Shown: positions 1 to 12,538, numbered from the stretch's first letter. The stretch: DNA of 64,000 nt from Talpa occidentalis (GCF_014898055.3 NW_023602073.1:81882678-81946677), one strand, 5' to 3'. The notes: generated from the sequence alone by a model not told the origin. Made by a program: numbers and translations.

Positions 1-170
1 AAGGAGGCAGGGCACTTAGAATCACATGGAGTTTTTAACCATCCTTCCCCTCTCCCCCTCCAAATGCTAGTCTGCCCTCAGAATTCTATGAATAGTGTGA
101 AAATGCTTCAAGAGTGATTCTGATAAGCATGCCTGTTCAGAATCACTGCATTGGAGCTTGCAACAGAAAA
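1..170. mobile_element. MER-type hAT DNA transposon remnant (partial)
   Basis: cttagaatcacatggagttt, gtgattctgataagcatgcc and cagaatcactgcattgg fit the non-autonomous hAT elements whose arms read cagaatcacctgg...gctttt and gtgattctgatg. It is cut by the window's left edge. Confidence 0.5.
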
Positions 171-869
171 TGGAAAAATAGGTAAGCAATAGAAAGCTAA
201 AGCTTGCTTGTCAGTATTTCTGTGTTGGTCTATTCCATGTAATCTTCTACTTAACTTCAGCATTACTATATGTCAAATAAGGATAAGAATATACCACAGC
301 AGTGTTATGAAGATTAACGTTAAACTCTTTGACCTTCCTGGAGAAAAGTACAGATATTAAAGAAGGAAATCTGGCAAAGCCAAAAATATTTCATTTCAAA
401 GTCATTTAATAAGAAAATGAGTCAGTACAGTGTAAATTAATGCAAGTTCGCAAGTAGATGAGAGTCAACAAAAGCCAGGTCTATGTTGGGAATAATCTTG
501 AGTAATAAAAATCATACAAGTTTTCGGTGACTAAATATCTTGCGGTTGATTTTGTCAATTTTCCAACCACATTCTTTTATGTTTTCTCCAGTGTCTGTGT
601 TCAAGAACATATGGTTAATTTTAACCTTGAGAAGTTTAAATAGAAGCATGTTTATAATTTTCTCCATTTCTCTATTTTCAATAACATCATACAGTGTCAC
701 CCAGCAGATGTTATAATATACATGTAATACTAATGGAATCAGATAGGAATTTAATATATTCAAGAATAAAGGAAAACAATGGAATTCATAAAGTTGGATG
801 CATTTTCCTTTTAAATTATAACAAGCCATGTTTTCCTAACTAAAAATTTGCAGTTAGAAACAGGAGAAA

Positions 870-988
870 TTTTTTTTTTTTTTTGTGGGACCCTCGCCGT
901 TGGCCGGGGATCGAACTGGCGCTGCAGAGGCTGGCTGCGGGCAGCCTCGCAACCCAGCGCTCAACCGCTGCACCACCAGGGGAGGCCC
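870..988 (-). mobile_element. tRNA-derived SINE, head-only short form
   Basis: On the minus strand it begins gggcctcccctggtggtgca, carries the tRNA-like head with a gttcgatcccc B-box-like motif, and passes directly into a poly(A) tract (poly-T at 870-884). The body present in the other copies (the tctcctg...ctgctcccctcagcagtgta part) is missing. It is flanked by an 11-bp direct repeat, aacaggagaaa, at 859-869 and 989-999, so it inserted in this short form or was primed from an internal site. Confidence 0.85.
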
Positions 989-999
989 AACAGGAGAAA

Positions 1000-3528
1000 A
1001 TTTAACTAGAAATTTTAAGATAAACTTAGACATGACTTTAAAATGTCTTTTCCATAGGGATGTCTTGTATAGTCTGTTTCAATACACAAAATCAAATGCA
1101 TATGTGTGTGTTGTATTTGTGATATGAATGTTAAAGACATTTTTGTTTTCATAATTCTCTATTCTGTGGTGGGGGAGAGGATGTGACAGAAGAACATATT
1201 GATTGAAAAATCAAACTTCAAAATTGTTTTGATGTATCCTGACCTTTTAATGCACACTGGTTCAGACTGGATGAGCAGTTGGGGGAAATTATTTTACATG
1301 TGTTTTTATATAATGAGCTATATACTGCCATATGCTCACTAGACTTTAGTGGTCTATCTTCCAGAAATCATTTTAGTAATAGATGTCATGCTACAAATGC
1401 ATTTACCTTTTCTCTCTTATTTTAAGGTGAACAGGGGAGGAAAATGGAATTCCTCACTGGGAACAGAAATAAACCTATTAACTTTGCCATAGAACTAGGA
1501 CTTCCTTCTAGACACCATTTCAGAGTTAACTTGGCATAGCAAAAATGGATCCTTTTCTCAAACCCTAACCCTGTATTTAATCAGATGACTTTAAGCAAAC
1601 TTTGTAGCCTGTCCCAACATCAAAATGGAAATATGTATGCTTGCTTTTGGTGGAGGTTGGATGACTGAGGTGGAACAGGGGGAAGCTTGGACTCTGCCTG
1701 GAGAGATTAGATAGAAACCATATAATTTCCTTACAGCTCTAAGAGCCCCCAGATTTCTTAACAAGAAAAAAAAAATTCTTTTTTAGTATTTTTTTGCAAT
1801 TTTCATTAACTACATTCTAGACCAGCATCTGTTTTATTCATATATTTTAATTCCCTATGTCTTATTAATATGTAAACATCAGTAGTTGCTATTTCTCCTG
1901 ACAGTTTAGTGATGATGTAGCTGTATACCAAAGATGCAAATTATTTCATTTATTATACAGCTAAACCATTCTAAATTCTATTTAAAAATATTGTTTCCCT
2001 GTAACCAATCTGCCCTCCATCTTTTACATAAAAATCTTTCCTGAAGATAATTGTTAGTAAATACATCAAAGGGCAAAATTGTGGCTAAAGTCATAGTAGT
2101 TCATTTGTCTTTGGTATTTTTTGGCATCAATCTCTTCAATCTCTTGCAACAGGCTTTTATATTCAACTAATTATATGCAGTTGCAATACTGAATAGAAAA
2201 TTGTCACAAAAAAATATTTTATAAGGAAAATGGTAGCAACAAGGCTAATCTATAGTGTGGCCTTTCTTAATGAGGGTTGCTGAAAAACTTTTCAGAATCC
2301 TGCAGAGAATTATATATCTTTGTAGGAAAAAAGTCTCAAGCTGTTAGAACTGATAGAATTTCAGAAATGTCATAAGTTCAGCTTGAAGCAGATTTATAGG
2401 TTTTATGAACAGAGTAAAAATACTTCTTTAAGATATTCCTTTGGAATCAAAGTTCATCTAGAATAAAGAACTTCTAGTTGTAGGAAACTAAAAATATGTC
2501 TGACCCCAAAATACAGATTTGGTGGCTGAGAATATAGTCGAAATTTTTATATAAATTGGTTAATTTCTGTGTTTATTTTCTCTAGCAGGAAATTGTAGAG
2601 CCTTTCTCAGTTGAATTAGTTAAGTATTTTATTCAAGATCACTTTTAATACATTTATTAATGTCTTATAAAATAAAGTCTTATGTATATGTTATAGCATC
2701 TGCAAATACATAATTCTATGATTCATGGCATGGAATTGTCTAAGTTGATATGAACAATTTGTCCATATTTGTTCACACTTGGGCCATCATGGCAAACCTT
2801 TGGTGTGGGTTGTGTAGTGTTTATTTTAAATGACCAATATGAAAATTATAAAGACCAAAGCATTTTTACACTTTGAATTAAGGAAAAATTCAATGATATA
2901 TACTCAAATGACCAGCATTGAAAGAACTACAGGTTATTTGAGAATTTCTGTATGTATTTATTAATGCTGGAATGTTATTATCTGATCATTATGAAATAAT
3001 TTAGGTTACATAAGAGAGTCTATATTATAGTTATTTTCAATCAACCAGTATTCCTTGCCTTTCATATATTCTTTATATTCTGTGAATACATAGTAGATAT
3101 GTTTTTAGGGAAAAGGTAACTTAATGTAAAGCAAAGGACCAAAAATAACCAACCCCTCTAGTTTTTAAGTTAACACTCTTTGGATGGAGTCCAAGATACA
3201 CTTGTCTTACGTTACTTTCGTGCTTGTGCTATTAAAAAAAAAAAAATAGAGTAACATGCTTCATAGATAGAAGCCTTAAAGATATAAGCATAGATCCTGC
3301 CTTAAAGAAATAAGCATAATTTTACTTGCCTACATATTCTTAGCTCTTCATTTTATTTCATTATTTTCCTAGACATGTAAATTTTTGGCACCTTAGAAAC
3401 TGAAAATCTTTCAGTTAAAAAAAAAATGAGCAGACTTGAGAGGTTGTAAAAGGCAGACACCTTTGAGGAGGATTTTTTTTTTCTTTATCCATGTCCCATT
3501 TGGTCTTATTAGTATTAGTTCTCTACTT
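1000..3528. other. Unassigned intron sequence
   Basis: AT-rich, no young repeat, no exon-like frame with splice sites that I can recognise. Contains A-runs at 1765-1775 and 3234-3246. Confidence 0.7.
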
Positions 3529-3544
3529 ACACAAAGGGTTTTCT

Positions 3545-3796
3545 TTTTTTTTTTTTTTAAAGATTTATTTACTTATACAAGCACTGGGTACAGTCAGAAG
3601 CATGGGAGGGTGAGAGGATTCACCAGAGCCAGAGCGGGGAACAGAACAGGCAGAGTGACGAAATACACTGCTGAGGGGAGCAGCAGGCGGCAGGAGAGGT
3701 CTGCCCTCCCCGGAGGCCAGGGATGGAACCGCCGCTGCAGAGGCTGCGGGCAGCTTCGCAACCCAGCACTCAACCACTGTGCCACCGGGGAGGCCC
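3545..3796 (-). mobile_element. tRNA-derived SINE, subfamily A
   Basis: Near full length. Minus-strand head ggcctccccggtggcaca, body with ctgctgctcccctcagcagt, tail ending aaatctttaaaa. A 16-bp perfect target-site duplication, acacaaagggttttct, flanks it at 3529-3544 and 3797-3812. Subfamily A diagnostic: the 3' part reads tgactgtacccagtgcttgt and the middle lacks the gtcagtctgcc form. Confidence 0.92.
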
Positions 3797-4924
3797 ACAC
3801 AAAGGGTTTTCTAAGTGAATGGTTAGGGCCTTAAGAGTGCTCTGATATTTTTGATGCTTCTAATTATTTTTCCAAAACAAAATCTATCTTATATTAGAAA
3901 TTTCTCGTTTTTTAATCTACCCTATATGAAAGTTTCAAGGCTATAAGGGTAGTGTCCTTGGCCATAGAAATTGACCCATCGGGGAATGGGGGAATATATT
4001 GCTGTGTTTATTCACTGCTTTTTTTTTTTAATCAAATCAAACTTAAACACTTAAAGAACTATATCCAATTAAAATTTCTTGGAAAACCCATTGACAAAGT
4101 GAGGAGAAATCTCTCTAGGGAAACTTACTTCACTTCAAGCACAGAAGTTAAATACAAGTAGGATGTCTGTGATCCATAGACGAAGGAGATTTATACCTAG
4201 AAACCTCCATGGTTATTTCCAGCCCAGCAGGGCTTTGCTTTCATGTGCTAAAAACTCAGCGTATTAGTTTTAACTTGAACTGTCAGTCTTAAAATTTATT
4301 CTTTTTCACCACTCTTTTGGTTTTACTTCTGTATCTTCTTAACTATATCTTTCATCCTTTTTGTTTTCTATTCCTCTTTGTTCCAAGATCATCTTTCTCC
4401 CTTGACAAGCAAGTCTTCCCCTCTCCCTTTTCTTTTGGATTTGTGCAATAACTTGAGTAATTTATACTAGAAAACCCATTTTAGTGCAGCATGTACTATC
4501 TTGTTATCTTGCTTAAAATCTTACTTGCATTTTCTTGAGGTCTGTCTCACAAATGTGTCTATTAATGGCACTCCTCCAAAGCACTCCAGTCACTCACCAA
4601 CTATCCTACTGGATACAAAATAACAGCACTGAATTATAATGAGTTCCTTTCAACATTAAAAGAAATAACTTTTAATAGTTGTCAGAAAAAAATGTTTCTA
4701 GCTGGTGTACAGTACTCAGTGTCTTGTTTATTTTCATATTTTATTCATGCATTAAATTTCTGGAAAGTCTGCATCTTGTTCAAGAAACAAGATCCTATTG
4801 GTTTCTTACTTAACATGATGACTATCAAAAATATAATTAGTGTTCTCTCTCTCTCTCTCCATTCTTTCTCTCACATAATAGTCTTTCAGCAGGAGCAAAT
4901 AAAGTGGAACATTGCCTTTAACAG

Positions 4925-5400
4925 TGGATCGCAACCCTGTTCATCAGAATTACCCAGAAAGTTTTTATTTTTTATTTTTTTATATATTTTTTTTAATAGA
5001 GGCATGTTTTATTTATTTATTTGTTTGTTTGTTTTGTTTATACATGCACTGGGTACAGTCAGAAGCGCGGGAGGGTGAGAGAATTCACCAGAGCCAGAGC
5101 GGGGAGCAGAGCAGGCAGAAGGACCGAAGTACACTGCTGAGGGGAGCAGCGGGCGGCAGGAGAGGTCTGCGCGCCATGTGGGATCCTCATCCGGTGGCCG
5201 GGGAGCAGCTGGGGATTGAACCGGCGCCGCAGAGGCCGCGGGCAGCTTCGCAACCCAGCGCTCAACCGCTGCGCCACCAGGGAGGCCCTACCCAGAAAGT
5301 TTTTAAAACTGGGAGTCCTGGGACTCAACCGTGAAATTGACTGAATTAGAACCTTTGAGCACTGAGCTCGGGGCACTAGAGTTGAAGTGATGCTGATATG
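4925..5400. mobile_element. MER-type hAT DNA transposon remnant, split by a SINE
   Basis: Before the SINE: cgcaaccctgttcatcagaa, ttacccagaaagtttttat. After it: gaactgagctcggggcac-like sequence and tgaagtgatgctgatatgcc. This is the layout of the catcagaat...gatgctgat hAT-type elements. The SINE at 4968 inserted into it. Confidence 0.5.
4968..5288 (-). mobile_element. tRNA-derived SINE, subfamily A, nested in an older repeat
   Basis: Full length, with the complete ggccaccggatgaggatcc-type middle and a long AT-rich tail (TTTA/TTTG repeats at 5009-5041). The 17-bp perfect target-site duplication tacccagaaagttttta is at 4951-4967 and 5289-5305. It splits an older MER-type element. Confidence 0.93.
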
Positions 5401-7030
5401 CCATAGTATTGAGTCACATAGCCTTGTAATAGACTTTATAAGGGAACAAGGGAGATGACTCAGGTGAAATAGTCAGTTGCCCATAGAGCAAAATGTAGAT
5501 ACCACAGTTCTACTCACCACCCACATCCACCTCTGCAAAAAAACTCTTCATAAGATTAATATTTCTCTCATATTTGAATATTATGATAACCTTGTGTGTC
5601 CTGTTGTTATACCCCATTTTCTGGATGGAGAAACCTCCTATTATGTTTTTTTTTTTTTTAGATAAAGAAAATTCTAAACTTAATTAAAATTTGATTTAAT
5701 TATTAAGGCATCTCTAAATTTAATCAGATTTAGGTGAAAGCTTCCAAATTACATGTTCTAATAATGAACAAATAATTTTAACCAACCTCTAGAAAATACT
5801 ATTTCTCTATTCAAATATTGTAAAAGCTAGAGCTTATTTGGCTAACTTAAAAAATGGGTATTACTCCTGGTCACTTTTTTATATTTTTTTATATATATAT
5901 TTGCCCTGATTGCTGTCACTGCCTGTATATCCTGAAGCAAATTTTCAATTAACAGAAACCCAAATCTGTGCTGGACTGAGCTAAGCAAACAGCCCTCCCT
6001 TTTGGAATTAACATGTTCATCTACAGAAGACAAATGACCCCTTCAAGGCAAATGCCCTTTGTTTACCTCAGTTCCTGCTTCATTCCTTGGCTCATTATTT
6101 ATGTGCTTAATAACTGGCAAAAAATATTTTAAATATTTGAATCCTTTCAGGAAAAATATTAAGATAAAGAGGACTTTCCAGAGGCTTGCTTATTGTTTTT
6201 TATTAAAGGGATATATTTTTATGTCAAGAAGTTTTTATATTTTCTATACTTGATAATTTTCAAAAAGAGGGAAAATATGCTTCATTGTTATTGACATGAA
6301 ATGCTTACTGAATAATTAAACATAATACTTAGATATTTGTACATGCATTTTCAAAGGGTCGTGTAAAGTTGTTGTCTCTTGTTGACAATAATGGGTACAA
6401 AACAATTTAAATGTGTTTGCTGAATTATTTGATTTTTTTAACTCAAGGGTACTTATTTTAGCTTTTCAGTATTTGTGTACACTTTGCAGAAGTGGAGGGA
6501 AACAGCCCAATCTCTGTGGAATCATTAGTTAGCTATAGATAGAAAATTCCTCCGTGGGGCATAGCAGAAAGCATACTCAACCTCATGCTCCATTCATCCT
6601 CTAACCATTATGACACAAAAGGCTAATCTCAGTCTACAAAACATTTGTTATGACAGAACATACGAGTAATTACATTTGTGCATGTTTTAATCTGTTCACC
6701 AGTTTCAAGGTTATATTTTAGCAATAATCTTTTCCTATTAGACTCTTAAAAAACCACATACACATTCTATAAATAACATACATATAATTAATTTGACATA
6801 TCAAAATATTTATTTTATGTAGAAGTCACTTCAGGCTTAAAAATATTGCTCTAATAAGACAAACATTCAAAACTAAGTTGACAATTGATTTTAGTTTCAT
6901 TTAATTTTCAATGAGTTTTAAATGAAGCAATTTTCGTTTTTTTCTTAAGTGTTAGTGGAACACAACCATGCCGGTTTTGTTTATATCTTTTCTCTGGCTG
7001 ATTCTGCCTTACCATGGTAGAGTTGACCAT
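5401..7030. other. Unassigned intron sequence
   Basis: Very AT-rich. A T-run at 5647-5660 and a TA run at 5879-5901 are the only simple features. Nothing gene-like seen. Confidence 0.7.
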
Positions 7031-7059
7031 TTAGTGACCATTTGCCATATGGTCACTAA
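7031..7059. repeat. Short perfect hairpin
   Basis: ttagtgaccat (7031-7041) pairs perfectly with atggtcactaa (7049-7059) across a 7-base loop, just left of the antisense L1 end. Confidence 0.9.
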
Positions 7060-7079
7060 AATATATACTATATGACCTT

Positions 7080-7114
7080 TTTATTTATTTTTTATGTATT
7101 TTTATTTTGGACTA

Positions 7115-7153
<39 letters not shown>

Positions 7154-7733
7154 TTTTGCCCTCAGATGTGGTCACCATAGTTCACCCACCACCAAATTAC
7201 CCATAACCCATTACCATACTCCCCTGTTATCACCCCTTCCCACCCCTCCCATAGTGCCTGGGCAGGCTTCCATTCCCATCAGCAGTGTATAAGGGGATAA
7301 GGGGTTCCTTTTCACCTCATCCTTGTTGCCATTTGTTTCTTGTTTTTGTAATATGGACCGTTCTCACCTGTTTGAGATAGTAATCTAATTGTGCTTTTTT
7401 GTGTTGCATTTCCACGATAACAAGTGTTGGTGAACTTTTTTTTTATATGCCTGTTGGTCATTTGTATTTCTTCTTTGAAGATGTGTCTATTTAGCTCTGT
7501 TGGTATTTGATTGGGTTGTTTGATTTATTTTTGTTGTGAGATCTTTGTAGATCTTCTATACCAGCCTCTTATCAGCTATATGGTGTACAAATATTTTCTT
7601 CCATTCAGTGGGGTGTCTTTTTGTTTTGGTTACTGTTTTGCTCTACAGAAGATTTTCAGTTTGATACAGTCCCAGTGTGTTGTTCAGTCTCCATATATTG
7701 GAGGATTTCCTTTCCTTCTTTTAGTAGCTAGTT
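7080..7733 (-). mobile_element. L1 3' part: ORF2 C-terminal remnant and 3'UTR, antisense
   Basis: Read on the minus strand from 7733 toward 7080. About 7720-7600 encodes an ORF2 C-terminal signature (WDCIKLKIFC, then a PLNGRKYL-like stretch) and on to about 7400 come NRHIFKEEIQMTNRHIKKK and a Gln-Lys-rich stretch. Several in-frame stops and shifts are present, so it is dead. The part 7300-7150 resembles L1 3'UTR and ends in an A/T-rich tail with a TA run at 7116-7150. Confidence 0.88.
7106..7150 (+). repeat. (TA)n-rich microsatellite
   Basis: Nearly pure TA run in the tail of the antisense L1. Confidence 0.95.
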
Positions 7734-8004
7734 TTTTTTTTTTTTAAAGATTTATTTATTTAAGCATATAAGAACTAAGGTTTAGGCCAGAGGTGTGAAG
7801 GGTGAGATGATTCACCAGAGACAGAGTGGGGAGCAGAACAGGCAGACTGACTGAAGTACATGAGGGGGGCAGTGTGTGAGTTGGGAGAGGTCTGCTGCAC
7901 CATGTGGGTAGCTCCCTGGCTGGCCGGGGATCAAACTCATGCTGCAATGGCTGACAATAGCTTGATAGCACAGTCTTTAACCTCTGCACCACCAGGGAAG
8001 CCCC
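7734..8004 (-). mobile_element. tRNA-derived SINE, subfamily B, inside an L1
   Basis: Minus-strand head ggggcttccctggtggtgca, then ggccagggagctacccacat in the middle and ggcctaaaccttagttct in the 3' part, ending aaataaatctttaaaa. More diverged than the subfamily A copies. It sits at the joint between the ORF1-like and ORF2-like parts of the antisense L1. Flanking tagctag/tggctgg sequences are at best a decayed duplication. Confidence 0.9.
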
Positions 8005-9470
8005 ATGGCTGGCTTTTTTTTTTTTTTCTCAAAGTTCTTTGACTATGCCACTTCAGTCTCTTCTTGCCTGTAATGATTCTTCAGAGAAGTCTAACGTTAG
8101 CCTAATCAGTGTTCCTCTGCAGGTTGTCTCATCCCCCTTTTTAGCTTCATTATTTTTCTGTCTTGGACTCTTGTTAGCTTTGCTACTATGTGTCTTACTG
8201 TAGATTTCATTTTATTTAGGTCGTTTGGTGTCCTCTTAGCTTTTTGCATTTCTATGTTCATTTCCATTTTCAAGTTTGAAAAGTTTTCTTTGATAATTTC
8301 CATAAATAGTTTTTCAGCTTCATTCTCTCTTCTTCTAGAAATCCTATGACTTTTATATTTCCTTTCTTTGTGGTATCAGATAATTCTTGCAGTGTTTTAC
8401 TCTTTTCTCTTTATCGCTCTTTTTCTATCTTGGTTCTTTTCATATCTGCATCTTTGAGATTACTGATTCATTGTTTCATTTGGTCTGTTCTACTTTCATG
8501 ACTTTTACCACAAGTTTTACCTCCTCCATTGATCTTTTTATATCCTGCAGTTCTGCTATTTTCTTATTTAGAAATTCAATCTCGAACTTCTGTTCTTTGA
8601 TTGTGTTTCTCATAGCTTCCTTTTCCTTTTCTGAGTTTTTTCATATGTCTCTGATATTTTTTCTGAGTTGTATTTGTATTGTTCTAATTCTTGCTATAAT
8701 TCATTGAATTTCTTGATTATGGCAGTTTTGAATTCTTTATCTGATAGGAAGAAAACCTGTTAATATGTCTGTGTTGTTAGGTTCTAGCGATTGGGTTTTT
8801 TTCTGTGGTGTATTGTTCCCCTCAGGGTTGCTTAACCATTTGCATTTTTCTTTCTCCCCATCATTTGCTTTTGGGTTGGCTCTACTGTAGATGGGGCTTC
8901 TATTGGATGTGGGTCTTTCTCTCCTCCTATTCTGGGCATTTACCAGGTGGTGGGTAGTAGCTTGGCCTTCCTCACAGTACATGTAGGCATGCAGCACTGT
9001 ATCTAGGCCAGCAGCTGGCAAGATCTCAGAGAAGTCATGAGACCACCGGTCACTCTGGCTTTCTACCTGACATGGGTCTGGGGTCTCACCAGTCAGTGTG
9101 GGTGCTGGGGGTGAGTGGGGGATCTTGTAGGAGATCACAAGGCCTCTTCAGTTCCAGGCAGGTACGTGCAGATTCTTGAGGGATGCCCATGAGCTCTCTG
9201 CCAGTCTGGGTGGGTGCTGGCAAGATTACAGAAGGTGCCAAGGCCTCCAGCCACTCTGGTACTTTTCCTGACACAGCCCAAGGTCTTACTGGTCAGACGG
9301 TGAGGTCTCACAGAGTTACAAGGTCTCTGCTGGTGTGGATTGGAGGTGGTGGGTTCTCAGAGAATGTCACGAGATCTCTGCAGGTTGGGTTAGGTGAGAC
9401 CTCTGCCAGTTTGGGCGGGCACTGGTGGAGTCTTGCAGAAGTTTGTGAGGCCTCTGGCCATATAAAGCAA
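8005..9470 (-). mobile_element. L1/HAL1-type ORF1 and 5'UTR, antisense, degenerate
   Basis: Minus-strand translation of about 8750-8350 is rich in Glu/Lys with a coiled-coil look. From 8303 it reads MEIIKENFSNLKMEMNIEMQ followed by KAKRTPNDLNK, the RNA-binding domain signature of L1 ORF1p. Near 8095-8050 it reads LTLDFSEESLQARRD, the conserved ORF1p C-terminal motif. Stops and a frameshift break it. Upstream, 9138-8737 gives a Pro/Ser-rich leader region, and 9460-9060 is GC-richer 5'UTR with repeated units. No ORF2 reverse transcriptase or endonuclease sequence lies between this ORF1 and the ORF2 tail left of the SINE. Confidence 0.85.
9060..9465 (-). promoter_or_regulatory. L1 5'UTR repeat units (putative old L1 promoter)
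   Basis: Imperfect units recur about every 60-80 bases: ctgccagtctgggtgggtgc at 9198, ctgccagtttgggcgggcac at 9403, and related ggtctcac / caaggcctc motifs between them. It is clearly GC-richer than its surroundings. The position at the 5' end of an antisense ORF1 suggests L1 5'UTR monomers. Confidence 0.55.
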
Positions 9471-10789
9471 TTTTTAACTAGATTCAGACTCATGTCATCC
9501 TGCCATAAGCATCTCATGTTTTACCATCTGGCTACTGAGCAGTAAATCTAGGGCAGTGTTGTCATCAGTCACTTTGACAATTGTAAAAATCTTAAGTGCA
9601 GTCCTTAAAATTACAGCATTGGGTAATAGTTATTACTTTCATGTAATTCAACAAATTTTAAGCCATCAACAAATCTGATTCACTATAGGTTTTTGTTTCT
9701 GGTTTATAAATACTCATGAATTTGGGATTTATCTGTACACCAGAAAGCATACATACCCAACACAAAAATATTTTTATTCATAATTCATAATGTAGATAGA
9801 TTTGAAGATTCCTCTTTCTTTGTCTGACTTGGAAAGCATTTAGAAAGTTTTTTAGAGTTGTGTGATGGCAGCATTTTTTCCATCTTCATGACTCTTATTA
9901 AAAATAATCAGACACTGAGGATTTGAATAATATAGTGATAATTTGGTGGTATATGACTATGAAGATTTGTCATATAATTTTCCAATATGCTTTTTATAAT
10001 GTGAATTCTAATTTTAAAATCCATGTTTGTAATAGAATTGTTTGAAAGCTAAGTAATTATTTTATCTTATTTTCTTGAGCATTATTACTGAACCAAGTGC
10101 TCTTGAAGAGCTCACTTCTTTATGGATAGATAAGAAAGTCAGGCCCAGTGTATTTCATTAAACAGTTATGACATTATATCCAGTTGAATGTATTGCTGTT
10201 CCTATTAGACTTCTTGCTAAGCAATCACCATCTTGACAAGATGACCCTGCTAACATTTTGAGATAACTGAAGGGCTGATTTGCTTTCAGGTTCCCAGGGC
10301 ATGGTGGGCTTTGACACACCAGTATTGACATAGCCTGTCCTGGGGTCCATGCCCTTTATTCCTAGCTTTAAGACCCCTTGTTCCCTGGTTGGAAGCAATT
10401 CTAGTGGTAGAAACTTCATATTGATTTTCTGAGAAATCAATACAGTAATTTAACTCTGCACTTCTGTCATGCGTGACTTCTCTCTGTTGATTAGAGAAAA
10501 GCCTCTTTTCACTTTAACTTTTGAGCTGCTTTCTCTATATTGCTCACTCCTAAAATGGGCTGGCAGGGACTAAGGACAGGTTGGGCGATAGAGCACTTTA
10601 CAAATTGTGAAAGGACTGTCTTGATGGAGTGTAACAGAAGGTCTTGGCTTTGATGCTTTCCTCTCAAATGTGAGGTGAGCAGACGATCATGGAGTTTCTG
10701 TTCGATTCAAAAATTTTACATGTGCAGTTGGTCTACTATTCCTGCTACTACAACTACTTAAAACTGTTATCATAAATATTATTATCATA

Positions 10790-11010
10790 CCCAACATTTA
10801 TCTACCATTTACATTCTGTGACACATAATACTAAATTTTTTATATAAATCATCACGTTTACTCAAACAATCCACTAAAATAGGTTCTTTTATTTCCCCCA
10901 CCTTAGAAATTAGCAGGACAAAATCTACAAATGCTAACTGTCTTGTCCAAGGTCACATAGCTAGTACAAGGCAAAACCAAATACTGAACATAAGTTTGTC
11001 TAATACCAGA
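10790..11010 (-). mobile_element. MIR SINE, antisense
   Basis: ccaacatttatctaccattt, cttgtccaaggtcacatagc and tagtacaaggcaaaaccaaa are the reverse complement of MIR (the aaggtcacacagctag motif is diagnostic). Confidence 0.85.
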
Positions 11011-12538
11011 AACAATATCTTTCCTATAACAGAATACTGAAGTGTTTATGAGAATGTAAAGAAAAATGAGGGAACTCACCATATCTTTAAGATCCCACCG
11101 CCTGTATATAACTGTATTTTGTTTTTGCTCTTAAAAAATAAAAAAATATGTGTTTGAAATTGTCTTCATTAAATACAGGTACTCCTTAACATTTCTTTTG
11201 AAAAATATGAAAATATTTAAAAATCCAGATCTTTCAAAAAATTAATTGTAAAAAATTTACATTCTAAATGTACATTTTGACAAAGTAATTCTTTCCTATA
11301 ATGGTGCATTCAAAATATTATTTCAAGTGATTCTCTTTATTAAGGATTTGAATCATAAATGTGTTTCTACCTTATATTATTTGTATTTCTTTACTTAGTA
11401 TCAGCCTTAATATTTCCCAGAGTCAATACTAACACTCAAATCAAGGAATATACCCACAGAAATAATCTTTGTGTAGTATCATATGTTTTTATAGGTAAGG
11501 GCCAAGAAATGGTCCATGAAGTAAAAGTTATTACTATAATGGCTGATTTATTTAGTGTGTCAAATTCTTTATACTTTAGGTTTCTCAAATAGAGATCCAC
11601 ATATAACTTTCTTTTGAAGTTTAAAAACAAATTGTCGTAGCAGCTACATTAAACCTCACTATTGAATCCTTTATGAAATAGAAACAATCTTTGTAGTATT
11701 TACACAATAAAAAACTATAAAGCCAAATACTTGAGAGCATTTTTGTTAATCAAAGGCCAATTTTCTCTAATACAAAGGTATATAGTACAATGTTTTTCAT
11801 CTTCACACTTTCACTCATCAGAGTTCCACATGTGGTTATAGCAGTTTTTCCGAGTTTGTGATGGGTTTGCTACACTTAATAAGCATGTTTCTTCCACTGT
11901 GTCAAAAGGAGTTGACATTTTGATATTAGACTTCCAGCAGTGAATTCTTGTCAAAGGTGAGCTTTAGATCACCAGGCTTTCCATGATTAGAACTTTTGGT
12001 GCATAATGTCAAGTACATTCATCAGTTAAATGAATTAATTGTAAATGAGCACACTGTTGGTACACAGCTACAAGAAGGGAGACCATCACAGAGAGAATCC
12101 TTGGGATTTGGAGCATTTCCTTTGCTCTTTGTAAACATCACCTCTAATTGCCTGCTGTCTCTCAAATGGATTTTAGAGAACTTAGTTTCAAGGGTAGACA
12201 TATGTACATGATTTAAATGAAATTATAAATGTGTTTAACAATAGGAGGTGCCAATCTATAAAGCTTCAATATTGAGAAAAGTTTGCACTTTATTTTGAAT
12301 ATTTAATGTCATCAAATTGTTCTTTTAAGGAAAAAAAAAAGAGATGCTTATTTATATTTTACTGAGAAGGAAATTAAGGCATGTAGAAACTGAAGAAAAA
12401 TCCAAAGCCATTAGTTGGTTTAATTGAATCAATTAAACTCTAGTAACAATCTGAACCATAAGCAATAATCATATTGCAAATCACAAGAAGGAAAGGGGCT
12501 AAGATCTCAAATTCCACTCATTGCCTCACTGTTTGGTT

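Noticed and set aside
5059..5376. 105-codon reverse frame and several similar Ala/Pro/Ser-rich frames
   Set aside because: They are translations of the GC-rich SINE body and recur in every full-length copy.
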